Part shown: piece by piece, positions 10,401 through 19,508 of the stretch
Layout of the letters: the number at the start of each line of letters is the position of its first letter
Position numbering within the stretch: the first letter of the stretch is position 1
Source of the DNA: an uncultured Bacteroidales bacterium
Lineage (GTDB): Bacteria > Bacteroidota > Bacteroidia > Bacteroidales > P3
Direction: 5' to 3'
Length of the DNA: 32,579 nucleotides
NCBI GenBank assembly: GCA_947174375.1
Contig: CAMWIS010000003.1
Coordinates: 1-32,579 of the forward strand
Program-made: the position numbers and the translations under genes
The notes under the pieces: generated by a model
Seen by the model: the letters and a program-made list of their open reading frames with translations, nothing else
Told to the model about the DNA's origin: nothing
The model's database searches: none

Positions 10401-13366
10401 ACTACCGTCTGCGTATGGTCGTATGCCGCGTCCGTATTGTTGAAACCATCCAGTTGTGCAAGCTGTCCCGGCGTGGTTATGTCCACTTCGCCCATCAAGT
10501 CACAGCAAGTCATTGACTTGAGGATGGCGGCATAACTCTCGGACATTCCCTTTATAAAGCCTTCGGAATACCGGTTAGCCATATATTCCACATGGAGTAC
10601 GAGTTTCCCCTCCTTGATGAAAACCTGGAAATCGAGAGGCATCCCCGTGGCGTTCCCGCCGAGGGCGATTTCTTCCGCCATACCGCCGAGCAGACTTTCC
10701 TTTGCAAGGTAATCGCCTTGATAGGCAAACAAGATATCGCTGTTTATCCCGCTGGATGCCGCCAACTCCGCAAATGAGTATATATCATTCTGCATCGCCC
10801 CCAATATTTGATCCTGCATCTCTTTCAGATATTGGGTCGTACCGGTATCGGACGTCCACTTGCAATATACCGGCAACGTCTTCACCATCATGTCGATGGT
10901 GCGCTCCTCCTTTGAACCGGTTCGGCCGTTGTATATCGTGGCGAAAAGGGCCTCGTTGGCATTGACGAACGTTCCCAACAGTTTCCCGAAAGCGGCCGTG
11001 TTCAATACGTTGGCCGATATGCCGGTCTTTTCGCAGAACCGGTTCATGGCTTCGACACTCAAATCCAATGGATGATCCCATGAGGCGAACGCCACTTCAT
11101 CCGCATGTCTGTCCCGAACCGGCAGACTGTCGATTTCAAGACCGCCGAAAATCCTTTCATACCATGCTTTTGACTCGTTGTAAACCTCGGTTTTCCTGAC
11201 TTCCGCTTCTTCCAAGGCGACATCAAAACCCGTCCATTCTTCCGATACGATTTCCTCATCTCGATATGCGCCATTGAGGTCTTCAAGGAAGATCAGCATC
11301 GAAGTACCGTCATAGATAATATGATGGAAATCCATAAAAAGATAATGACGCTCCTCTGTTTCGAAAATCCGGATTCTGAAGAGCGGATCTTCCGTTAGCC
11401 TGAACGGTTGAATCAGTTCGGGTACCAGTCTGTCGAACGCTTCTTGTGACAGTTTCTCAATCGTCTGTCTATAAGCATAATCCTGAGGAACCATCATCGG
11501 ATTGCCATCGGCGTCTTCCTTTATCCTAAGTTTGACAAACGGATGCGCCTCGATGACTTTTTCCAGCGCTTTTGCAAGCTTGGCCGGATCAATGGACTTG
11601 TCGAGTTTAAAAAGCTGGGGGATATTGTAAACGGCCTTGCCCTGAGCGGCCATGCATTCGGCGAATATGCCCGATTGCGTACGGCTCAAAGGAACGGGCG
11701 TCTTGGCATCATGTTTCGTTGCGCTTGAAGCATCCTTCCGGAGGGCGGCCGCCAGATTTTTCGGCGTCCTTGCTTTATAGATAAGTTTAGAGGTGAGTTC
11801 CAGACTCTTGCACAATTGTTGCAATTTCATCACCTTGATACTGTCTCCGCCAAGGAGGAAGAAATCATCGTCGATGCCCACCTTTTCCAAATTAAAAACG
11901 CGGGCGAAAGCATCGCACAAGGCCTGCTCCGTGGCATTTCGGGGCGCGACGTAAGACACCTGCCATTCTTCGGCGGAGGGGGCCTCCAAAATCTTCCGGT
12001 TCACTTTCCCGTTGGGCAACAAGGGGAAAGCCTCCATCCTGACGAGATAAAGCGGCACCATATATGACGGGAGCCGCTTTAGTAAATCTTCCCTCAGTTT
12101 TTCCGAAGTCAAATCCGATTCGGAAGACGGGATATAATAGCCACAGATGAACTGGCTGCCGTTGTCAGCATCGAAACCTTTCACGATGGCATCTTTTACA
12201 CCGGCATTCTTTTTCATGGCGGACTCCACTTCGCCCGGCTCGACGCGCTGGCCGTTGATTTTGAGCATCCAATCCTTACGGTTGACGTATTGAATGGCAC
12301 CGTCGGGAAGGACTTTCATGATATCGCCGGTATGTAGCCACCCGTTTTCATACAGCTTGGCCGTTTTATCGGGATCCTTATAATATTCCTTGGCGAAATG
12401 CCCTTTCGCGATTAATTCCCCTTCCTCGCCTTGCGCCACTTCGTTGCCTTCGTTATCGACAATCTTAAACTCAAAACCGGATTCACGGTCGGGATAGCCA
12501 ATCGGCGTGGCGTCATAAGGACGGTCCACCTTAAACGGCGTTATACCGCCCACCATTTCGCTCATACCGAAGATATTGTAGAGCGTGTAACCGTCGCGGC
12601 TCGACTGGCCGGAAACCTTCTCGCTACCTGTATATACCACTTTGAGGGAGTCGGAATGATTACGGAAATTCCGGAGCATGGAAGGGCTGATGAAGGTGTG
12701 GGTAATCCCGTTTTCCGCAACATAATCCGCCATCTTCACAACGTCAAACCGCACCTCGTCGTCATAGAGATGGAGCTGACCGCCTCCCTTCAACACCTTG
12801 AAGTTTATCGTCACCCCCGCGATGAAATAGAGCGGTGCGGTGGCGCCCCATTTCTGCGTCGGATCTACCGGCGCCTTGATGCAATACTCGTTTCCGAAGA
12901 GAAGGCTCTCGAACGTATGGAGGATACCTTTGGGTTCTCCGGTCGAGCCACTGGTGTAAATCAGAAGGGCGTTCCTATCCAAACCACACGCTTCGTCACC
13001 GAGATACCTTCCCTCCGTGGCGGATAATTTCCGGAATAAATCTTCATCCAGCACGACGGAGGCGTCACTATGCCTTCTAATGTATGCAATCCGTTCCGGA
13101 GGATAGGATGTGCCCATAGGAACCGGTGCATGCCCCGCCATCCAAATGGCCATCATCGATGCGATGTATTCCAACGAAACCGGCATAAGGATCGGAATAA
13201 ACGAATTGTCGGGCAAATCCATTTCATCGAGTGAATAGGCCACCCGGCTCACCAAATCATATAACTCGCTATAAGTCGTTTTCCGGCCGTGCTTGTCCAC
13301 TATGGCAATCTCGTCGCCATACTTCCGGCAACTATCCCAAAATGCTTGAAGGAATTGGTTGGTCAT
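4445..13366 (-). CDS. Trimodular nonribosomal peptide synthetase with terminal thioester reductase (A-T-C-A-T-C-A-T-R)
   Basis: 2973 aa. Three adenylation domains (LLIYTSGSTGEPKG; TLLYTSGSTGVPKG; YLIYTSGSTGKPKG), three carrier domains (FFLLGGDSIKV; FTHYGLTSILS; FYELGGTSLVT), two condensation domains with intact HHxxxDG (HHIIYDGTS; HHLVFDGTS), and a C-terminal NAD(P)H reductase (VLLTGPTGYLGIHILKQL, catalytic YxxxK in KYIHSKFLAE). No epimerisation or TE domain seen. Confidence 0.95.
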   Translation of the reverse strand: MTNQFLQAFWDSCRKYGDEIAIVDKHGRKTTYSELYDLVSRVAYSLDEMDLPDNSFIPILMPVSLEYIASMMAIWMAGHAPVPMGTSYPPERIAYIRRHSDASVVLDEDLFRKLSATEGRYLGDEACGLDRNALLIYTSGSTGEPKGILHTFESLLFGNEYCIKAPVDPTQKWGATAPLYFIAGVTINFKVLKGGGQLHLYDDEVRFDVVKMADYVAENGITHTFISPSMLRNFRNHSDSLKVVYTGSEKVSGQSSRDGYTLYNIFGMSEMVGGITPFKVDRPYDATPIGYPDRESGFEFKIVDNEGNEVAQGEEGELIAKGHFAKEYYKDPDKTAKLYENGWLHTGDIMKVLPDGAIQYVNRKDWMLKINGQRVEPGEVESAMKKNAGVKDAIVKGFDADNGSQFICGYYIPSSESDLTSEKLREDLLKRLPSYMVPLYLVRMEAFPLLPNGKVNRKILEAPSAEEWQVSYVAPRNATEQALCDAFARVFNLEKVGIDDDFFLLGGDSIKVMKLQQLCKSLELTSKLIYKARTPKNLAAALRKDASSATKHDAKTPVPLSRTQSGIFAECMAAQGKAVYNIPQLFKLDKSIDPAKLAKALEKVIEAHPFVKLRIKEDADGNPMMVPQDYAYRQTIEKLSQEAFDRLVPELIQPFRLTEDPLFRIRIFETEERHYLFMDFHHIIYDGTSMLIFLEDLNGAYRDEEIVSEEWTGFDVALEEAEVRKTEVYNESKAWYERIFGGLEIDSLPVRDRHADEVAFASWDHPLDLSVEAMNRFCEKTGISANVLNTAAFGKLLGTFVNANEALFATIYNGRTGSKEERTIDMMVKTLPVYCKWTSDTGTTQYLKEMQDQILGAMQNDIYSFAELAASSGINSDILFAYQGDYLAKESLLGGMAEEIALGGNATGMPLDFQVFIKEGKLVLHVEYMANRYSEGFIKGMSESYAAILKSMTCCDLMGEVDITTPGQLAQLDGFNNTDAAYDHTQTVVSLFESAAQAYPDNIAVIYEDRKYTYRQAARITDNVAAEIESRGLGEGDVVSILIPRSEWMVLASVGTSKTGCAYQPLDHTYPKDRLNFMVKDSGAKLLITTEELRGYLDEYNGDVLFISEIEKSERKRAVRHSVKPSSLFTLLYTSGSTGVPKGVKLDHANLVCFIDWYVRYFDLRPGDCVGAYASYGFDANMMDMYPTICRGAAVCIVPEDIRLDMERLNAYLMANKVSHLFMTTQVGRQFASDIEETSLRYLCMGGEKLISFPVPSSYKTYNAYGPTEGTILSSIYQLQKDETDIPIGKILDNIKGYIVNDEGKRVPVGAVGELWIAGPHVAEGYLNRPEKTAEVFIRNPFAGGDYGKAYRTGDMVRYRADGNIDFVGRSDGQVKIRGFRIELSEVETVIREFEGIRNATVVAFDHPSGGKYIAAYVVSDNPVDINALNDFIRDRKPPYMVPAVTMQIERIPLNQNQKVNKRALPEPEFKVETDEAETHRPLNILEKEICSIAEKTLGTDGLGIASPFTHYGLTSILSIKFASQLYKRFGVEIPSKHLLNGGSVETVENLILGQLLSGAKAGDTGAKAEGKDVKSSPLSFPQTGVYFECMKRPADVTYNIPAMFRFSKAIASEKLAGAVKDVVSAHPTLASCFKNTEAGVMQVLMDGHVPEVKVSQMTQEQLDTYKNSFVKPFRLSNGPLYRMEVVETPDDICLLADFHHLVFDGTSLDIFLRQLQQVLAGEKLSPESYTYFQYVADEKEFEKSETYEANGQYYARLLADLENVSEIPNDLKGKETDGKLRTAASHFNADRVDEFARKLGVTQAAVMLASTFYTVSRYVNDANVYLSTISSGRSDVRTGETFGMFVNTLPLAVKVEDESIEAFIKRSAGIFNGVLDHEKYPFARISADYGYRPEIVYEYQLGVIGGNGFPQLKGMESLEQDMAKFKVSVHIELADGKPAVVVYYNDALYSRSLMEGFARSIVIVTDKMLSNASGKINAVNLIDEAREKELEKFRTVEVAAPKFHYFQEAVEYFARKTPDRKALIACDGEYTYREFDATANRIANNLIGLGVRPRSKVALLLPRTAKVILSMYGVMKAGSAYIPCDPEYPVERIQHILNDSGAAYVITTKDRLKDFANAIDVETLLEGNPERPALEITPNDLAYLIYTSGSTGKPKGVMLRHESIANYLLDHPANTHIHALATTANTLLSITTISFDMSLKEIGAALNNGLTLVFADEEQTTNPITLSRLFKETKADAFNTTPSRMLQFMELPAFAEAIGQCKVIMCGGEKYADGLLDKLRAAAPEARIFNTYGPTEITVSSNCKDMTQTNRVSVGKPLLNVTEFVVDRDGNELPARIVGELYIGGLGVASGYNNLPEMTAERFIDYKGMHVYKSGDYARWTEDGDVEILGRTDNQIKLRGLRIELGEVEAALAAVEGIGNVVVKIVGIKGEDHLAAYFTANRKIDISELKAELGKNLTKYMVPTAYLQLDKFPLTPNGKTDVKALPAPEVALSGEYEAPANETERNIAGIFGKILKLDKVGANDSFYELGGTSLVTTRVIIETDKLGYRVAYGDVFANPTPRKLANFILGISDDAVEKDEVTDYDYSAINALLKQNTLEAFRLGEPLGLGKVLLTGPTGYLGIHILKQLIDSDAAQIYCLIRAKDAKSAEERLKTLLFYYFENTFDGLFGNRLQVIPGDVTSEIDTAVKVDTLINCAAIVKHFAEGTEIEDVNVGGAEHCIEYCLATGARMIQVSTASTRGLSVNGIPARDMIFNEESLYMGQYLGNKYIHSKFLAERAVLEAVASKGLVAKIMRVGNLAPRSTDGEFQVNFQTNSFMGRLKVYNMLGCCPYESRDLTVEFSPINEVAKAIVLLSCTPKECVVFHPYNNHNILFGDVLRELKYIGEGVEFVELGNFSKALDEAKEDPAKAKQLSSLLAYQNMAKGRKSSDVLRQNVYTMQVLYRLGFSWSVTSWDYIDRFLTAIEGLGFFDA

Positions 13367-13377
13367 ATTGCGTAGAA

Positions 13378-15147
13378 TTAATTATTTCTTGAAAAACTGA
13401 GCATCACCATATTTTGGTCATACATGTATTTATAGTTGACATGGTCGTATAGGGCGTTGACCATCTTCAAACCTATCTTCCCGTTTGGATTGTCGGAGAC
13501 TATTTTTCTGTCCCCGCCGGTCATCACGGGATTGAACGGACGCCCGTCATCCTTGAGCAAGACCTGCACGTCCCGTTCCGTCACGCTTATATGCAGGTCG
13601 AAATAATGCTTCTCGCGCCTCTTTTCAACCGCATATTTTACGATATTCCGCATCAGTTCCTCACAATCAAGCCTGACCCTGTATGCGGTCATGGCGTCAA
13701 TCCCCAGCCTCCCGAGAAAGTCCTTGATTTCCTTATCCGCGTCCGTCACGCTTTCGGGGGTCATTTTTACGGATAAGACAAGTACATCATCGTTTTCCTC
13801 CCGGGGAATGAGGGTGATGAACCTATATCCTTCCTCCCGGCTTTGGATGACACCGGTATAAAGAACCAGGCCCGACAACAGGGCGACCGAGGAAGCCGCA
13901 AATCCCCACCACATCACATCCGCGCTTATGAATGTGAACCCCCAGACAAATCCGACCATAAGCAGCAATTGCGCGATGCTTAAAAAGAGACTCAGCCGCG
14001 TCCTGCCTAAAATCTGATATGTGGATCTCAATATGGCGACAACGGCATAAGGGATAAGCATAAGAGAAAAAGCCCTCAACGCATATGGCAGCATACGTAC
14101 GGGATTGTCCGGTCTGTTGCCGAATAATTCTCCGAAAAACCGGGGACATATCAATATCACCAACGTTATCGCCGCCAACGCGCCCACTGTATATAATAAA
14201 CTTTTCCTATTTAGGATGGCAAGTCCCTCCATATCCCTTTCCCCTGCCAAAACCCCGCCAATGGAAAAGATGCTGGAGCCGATGCCGGTCAAAACCATCT
14301 GCATGATCATGAAAAGTTGCAGGCATACCGCCCAGCAGTATATACCATCGGCACCTTGCGCGGAGAGCACAATATAATTGATTAACAATATACTGCCACC
14401 AAGCAGCAATGTATTGATGCTCATGGGGAGGCCCTGGGCCACACTTTGCCGCACATAAAGCATCATCTTGCCCCAATCCGCATGCCACTTCAAGGAATTA
14501 TGAGGTTTCCTGAAATGTCTGAGACAGATGGTGATGGCTAGAATATAATTCAATCCCGTAGCCCATGCCGAACCGGCGATCCCCATCCCGAGCCACTTGA
14601 TAAAAACGATGTCAAGAATAAGGTTGAGGCAACTTCCCGCTATCACCGCCCCCATCACTATTCTTGGATTTCCATCGGTCTTGACGAAATTTTCAATCAC
14701 GCCCCCCAACATCATGAAAGGCACGGATACGCACATCACTTTCAGATAGCTGAGCGCCAAAAGATAGATTTGTTCATTGCCGCCGGTAACCGCCCCTGCG
14801 ATTTCCGAGCTGAATATAAAGGTAACTATCGCCAAAGCCACCCCGCTTCCGACGGAACCGAGAACCGCAGCGGTAAAAACGCCATTGGCGGTATCGTCAT
14901 CCCTTCTCCCGATGGCCTTGGCCGCCACTATACTCGCGCCTATCCCGAATAAAATCATCAGGCAACTGAACACCGTCAATACCGGCGTCATCAGGTTGAT
15001 GGCGGAAATGGCATCCGGTCCAATAAGATGGCTTACCACGATGGCATCGGTGGTTGTGGCAAGCTGAGCGGAAACGGCCGCCAATATGGAGCCCCACATA
15101 AAATGCTTCAAAGCCTGAGTCACCAGATATGGATTGCGATTTTCCAT
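13378..15147 (-). CDS. MATE-family multidrug/metabolite efflux transporter fused to a C-terminal RsbW-like HATPase domain
   Basis: 589 aa. The N-terminal ~430 aa are polytopic and MATE-like (TTTDAIVVSHLIGPDAISAINLMTPV...). The C-terminal ~140 aa carry N-box CEELMRNIVKYA, G1 LKDDGRPFNP and G2 GKIGLKMVNAL of serine-kinase HATPase_c domains. Confidence 0.87.
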   Translation of the reverse strand: MENRNPYLVTQALKHFMWGSILAAVSAQLATTTDAIVVSHLIGPDAISAINLMTPVLTVFSCLMILFGIGASIVAAKAIGRRDDDTANGVFTAAVLGSVGSGVALAIVTFIFSSEIAGAVTGGNEQIYLLALSYLKVMCVSVPFMMLGGVIENFVKTDGNPRIVMGAVIAGSCLNLILDIVFIKWLGMGIAGSAWATGLNYILAITICLRHFRKPHNSLKWHADWGKMMLYVRQSVAQGLPMSINTLLLGGSILLINYIVLSAQGADGIYCWAVCLQLFMIMQMVLTGIGSSIFSIGGVLAGERDMEGLAILNRKSLLYTVGALAAITLVILICPRFFGELFGNRPDNPVRMLPYALRAFSLMLIPYAVVAILRSTYQILGRTRLSLFLSIAQLLLMVGFVWGFTFISADVMWWGFAASSVALLSGLVLYTGVIQSREEGYRFITLIPREENDDVLVLSVKMTPESVTDADKEIKDFLGRLGIDAMTAYRVRLDCEELMRNIVKYAVEKRREKHYFDLHISVTERDVQVLLKDDGRPFNPVMTGGDRKIVSDNPNGKIGLKMVNALYDHVNYKYMYDQNMVMLSFSRNN

Positions 15148-15177
15148 GATGCGTTATGCCGTCATATCCACAGATTG

Positions 15178-17023
<1,846 letters not shown>

Positions 17024-17048
17024 TTAAGTGTTTCTAATTTAAGGTTTT

Positions 17049-18869
17049 CTATTCTTCTATCTTGAAGGCCTGATAGGCCCGGCCACCACCCGCGAAGCCC
17101 GCGTTCTTGTAGAACTCCACGAACGTGAGACGCAACGGGTGTACGACCGATCCCAACGCGCAGAGCGCGATGTTGAGCCCATGGCCGAACAACAAGATCA
17201 AAATCATAATCAACTGCTTGAGCACCGGGATGGAACCGCTCATCTGCAAGGCCAAATCGTTGAACACGCCGCCGAGGATACCGCCCGTAAGCCCCAACGC
17301 GAACAGACGGATATAGGACAGCAAATCGCCGACCAAGCCCGTGGCCGTATTGTAACTCGCCCACAGCCCCGAACCGAAGTTCATCCAAATCGGCTTGCCG
17401 GGACTGTTGTAGAAGAACGCGCCGCACGCGCCGATACCCACGAGGGCATAGCAGGCGTAACGCACGGCGACCGGCAGCGTCATGGCCGTCATCTGTTCGG
17501 CCAACAGCGGAATCGCGAACACGAGGATGAGCCACCAGCCCAACGCGCCCACGGCATATTTAAAGCCTTTCTGACGCGCGATGTTGAGCACGTGGACGAA
17601 CATCCCGAACAGAATCTGTATGCCGCCCAACGCGAGCGAGAGCATCATGAGCTGGTCCTGACCGAGGATATAGGCGTGGAACCGTTGCAGGGACGGCACA
17701 TTGACGAGCGACACGCCGAAGAACGTGCCCGACAGCATACCGAACACGACGGCCGCCGCGCCCAAATAGCAGACGAGCGACAGTATCGGCCTGAAGTCCG
17801 GCTTCACCTTGGCGCGGAGCAGGAAGCCCGCCAGGACGAACAGCAGGCCGTAGCCGGCGTCGCCCATACAGAAGCCGAAGAACATCATGAAGAAAGGCGC
17901 GAACAAGGGCGTCAAATCCAATTCCCGATAGCCGGGCAACGAGAACAGTTTGGTAATCGGCTCGAAAAGACGCGCATAGGCGTTGTTTTTCAACAGCACC
18001 GGCACGTCCGCCTGCGCTTCCTCGGGCAAGGTCTTGGCGGCCTGTTGGCGGAAGAACACGCCCTCGCCCTCTAAGAAAGCCTCGAACTCGGCCTGGTCTT
18101 TGGCCGGCAGGTAACCGGCCACGATGCGCAGACTCCCATCGGCCTCGGCGGGCATATCGGTGCGCGCCACCCTATAGGCCAAGCGGTTCCAACAGTGCTT
18201 GCGCGCCTGTCCGAAGTCGGCCATGCGGTCGGCCGCGTAGGCCACGCGGGCCTCGTCTTCGGCCTTTTGCTGCCGCGCCGCCTGCAACTGCACCGCCCAC
18301 TGCGCCGGCGGCTGGGTCGGCGCGGCCTCTTCCTGCACGCGCCAGTCGGCGGGCAACGTATCCCAATAGACAAAATAGACGCGGCCGCCGGTTTTAGCCA
18401 CCAAGGCCACCGGATAGGCTTCGGGGGCTTCGTCCAACGTCCACATTTTGGCCGGCATACTGCCGAAACGCAACGTCAGCCCGGCCTGCGCCAAGCCTTC
18501 CAACACCGCCGGGTCGTACACGCCCCATACCGCCTCTTTGTCGGCGGCCTGCCGCAAGACCGCTTCCTGGTCCGCCGACTTGCGCGCGCGTTCCAAAGCG
18601 TCTTCGGTCCATTCGATACGGGCGGTCTCGTCCGCCGGGAAATCCGCCGCGGCGGCCCGCACGTCCGGATGCAGACGCCGCCAGTCGTTGAGCGCGCGCT
18701 CCAAACGCTCCGCCCGAACGCCCAAACGGTAGTCCTCTTCCTGCGTGCCCTTTACGGCCAAGTCTCCCAACGACAGGTCGAGCAACCCTTTGGCCTGCAA
18801 GGCTTTCAAGAACGGTTCGAATTCCTGATGGAACAACAGGATTTCGTATTTCAGCATCGGTTCTATCAT
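17049..18869 (-). CDS. ntpI: V/A-type ATPase subunit I (a-like)
   Basis: 606 aa; soluble N-terminal half, then polytopic C-terminus with FFGFCMGDAGYGLLF and NTATGLVGDLLSYIRLFALGLTGGILGGVFNDLA. Confidence 0.93.
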   Translation of the reverse strand: MIEPMLKYEILLFHQEFEPFLKALQAKGLLDLSLGDLAVKGTQEEDYRLGVRAERLERALNDWRRLHPDVRAAAADFPADETARIEWTEDALERARKSADQEAVLRQAADKEAVWGVYDPAVLEGLAQAGLTLRFGSMPAKMWTLDEAPEAYPVALVAKTGGRVYFVYWDTLPADWRVQEEAAPTQPPAQWAVQLQAARQQKAEDEARVAYAADRMADFGQARKHCWNRLAYRVARTDMPAEADGSLRIVAGYLPAKDQAEFEAFLEGEGVFFRQQAAKTLPEEAQADVPVLLKNNAYARLFEPITKLFSLPGYRELDLTPLFAPFFMMFFGFCMGDAGYGLLFVLAGFLLRAKVKPDFRPILSLVCYLGAAAVVFGMLSGTFFGVSLVNVPSLQRFHAYILGQDQLMMLSLALGGIQILFGMFVHVLNIARQKGFKYAVGALGWWLILVFAIPLLAEQMTAMTLPVAVRYACYALVGIGACGAFFYNSPGKPIWMNFGSGLWASYNTATGLVGDLLSYIRLFALGLTGGILGGVFNDLALQMSGSIPVLKQLIMILILLFGHGLNIALCALGSVVHPLRLTFVEFYKNAGFAGGGRAYQAFKIEE

Positions 18870-19468
18870 AACGCCTCCTCCTGTTGCATATGACGGCTCT
18901 TGACGATTTTCTGCGAGGACTTCGACAGGTTCTCCTCGTCTTCGATAAAGCGTTTTATCTTTTGTATCGCCTCTTTATAGCCGGGAATCTGCACCTTTTC
19001 GTACAGATTCACTTTTTGGGTCGTTTTCTTGCGCGCCTTTTCAAGATACTGCATCTTGTAGCGGTACACCTCGCTCTGCAGGCCCACGGACGCCAATTCC
19101 TTGAGCGTCTCTATGCCCTGCGCCGTCCAGGCCGGTTCGGCAAACGAAAGGAACGGCTTTTCCTTGTAGCGGATTTCCTTCAGCTCCGGCACCTTGACGC
19201 CGGCCACCTTGCCCATCCTGAGATCGATGGCCTCCACCTCCACGCTGCGGGGATCCAGTTCCGGGAACAGCGCGGAAAGCCCTTCCATGCGCTGCATCGC
19301 CTCCTCCAACGCCTTATCCAGACGTTCGGCCTCGGCCTTGGCCTTCTTGACCTCCACCCGCAACGCGGACTCCTTGCTCTTGATGGTCGGCAAGGCCCGT
19401 TCCCGCATTTTCAGCCCCTTGCCCAACTCGTTGAGCGAAGTCTTGTTATATTGAAATTTAATCGGCAT
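18866..19468 (-). CDS. ntpD: V/A-type ATPase subunit D
   Basis: 200 aa; MPIKFQYNKTSLNELGKGLKMRERALPTIKSKESALR..., long coiled coil; correct operon position. Confidence 0.92.
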   Translation of the reverse strand: MPIKFQYNKTSLNELGKGLKMRERALPTIKSKESALRVEVKKAKAEAERLDKALEEAMQRMEGLSALFPELDPRSVEVEAIDLRMGKVAGVKVPELKEIRYKEKPFLSFAEPAWTAQGIETLKELASVGLQSEVYRYKMQYLEKARKKTTQKVNLYEKVQIPGYKEAIQKIKRFIEDEENLSKSSQKIVKSRHMQQEEAL

Positions 19469-19508
19469 CGGTTTTCACACTTAATTTTCAAAACCCGTCG
19501 GTACGGCC

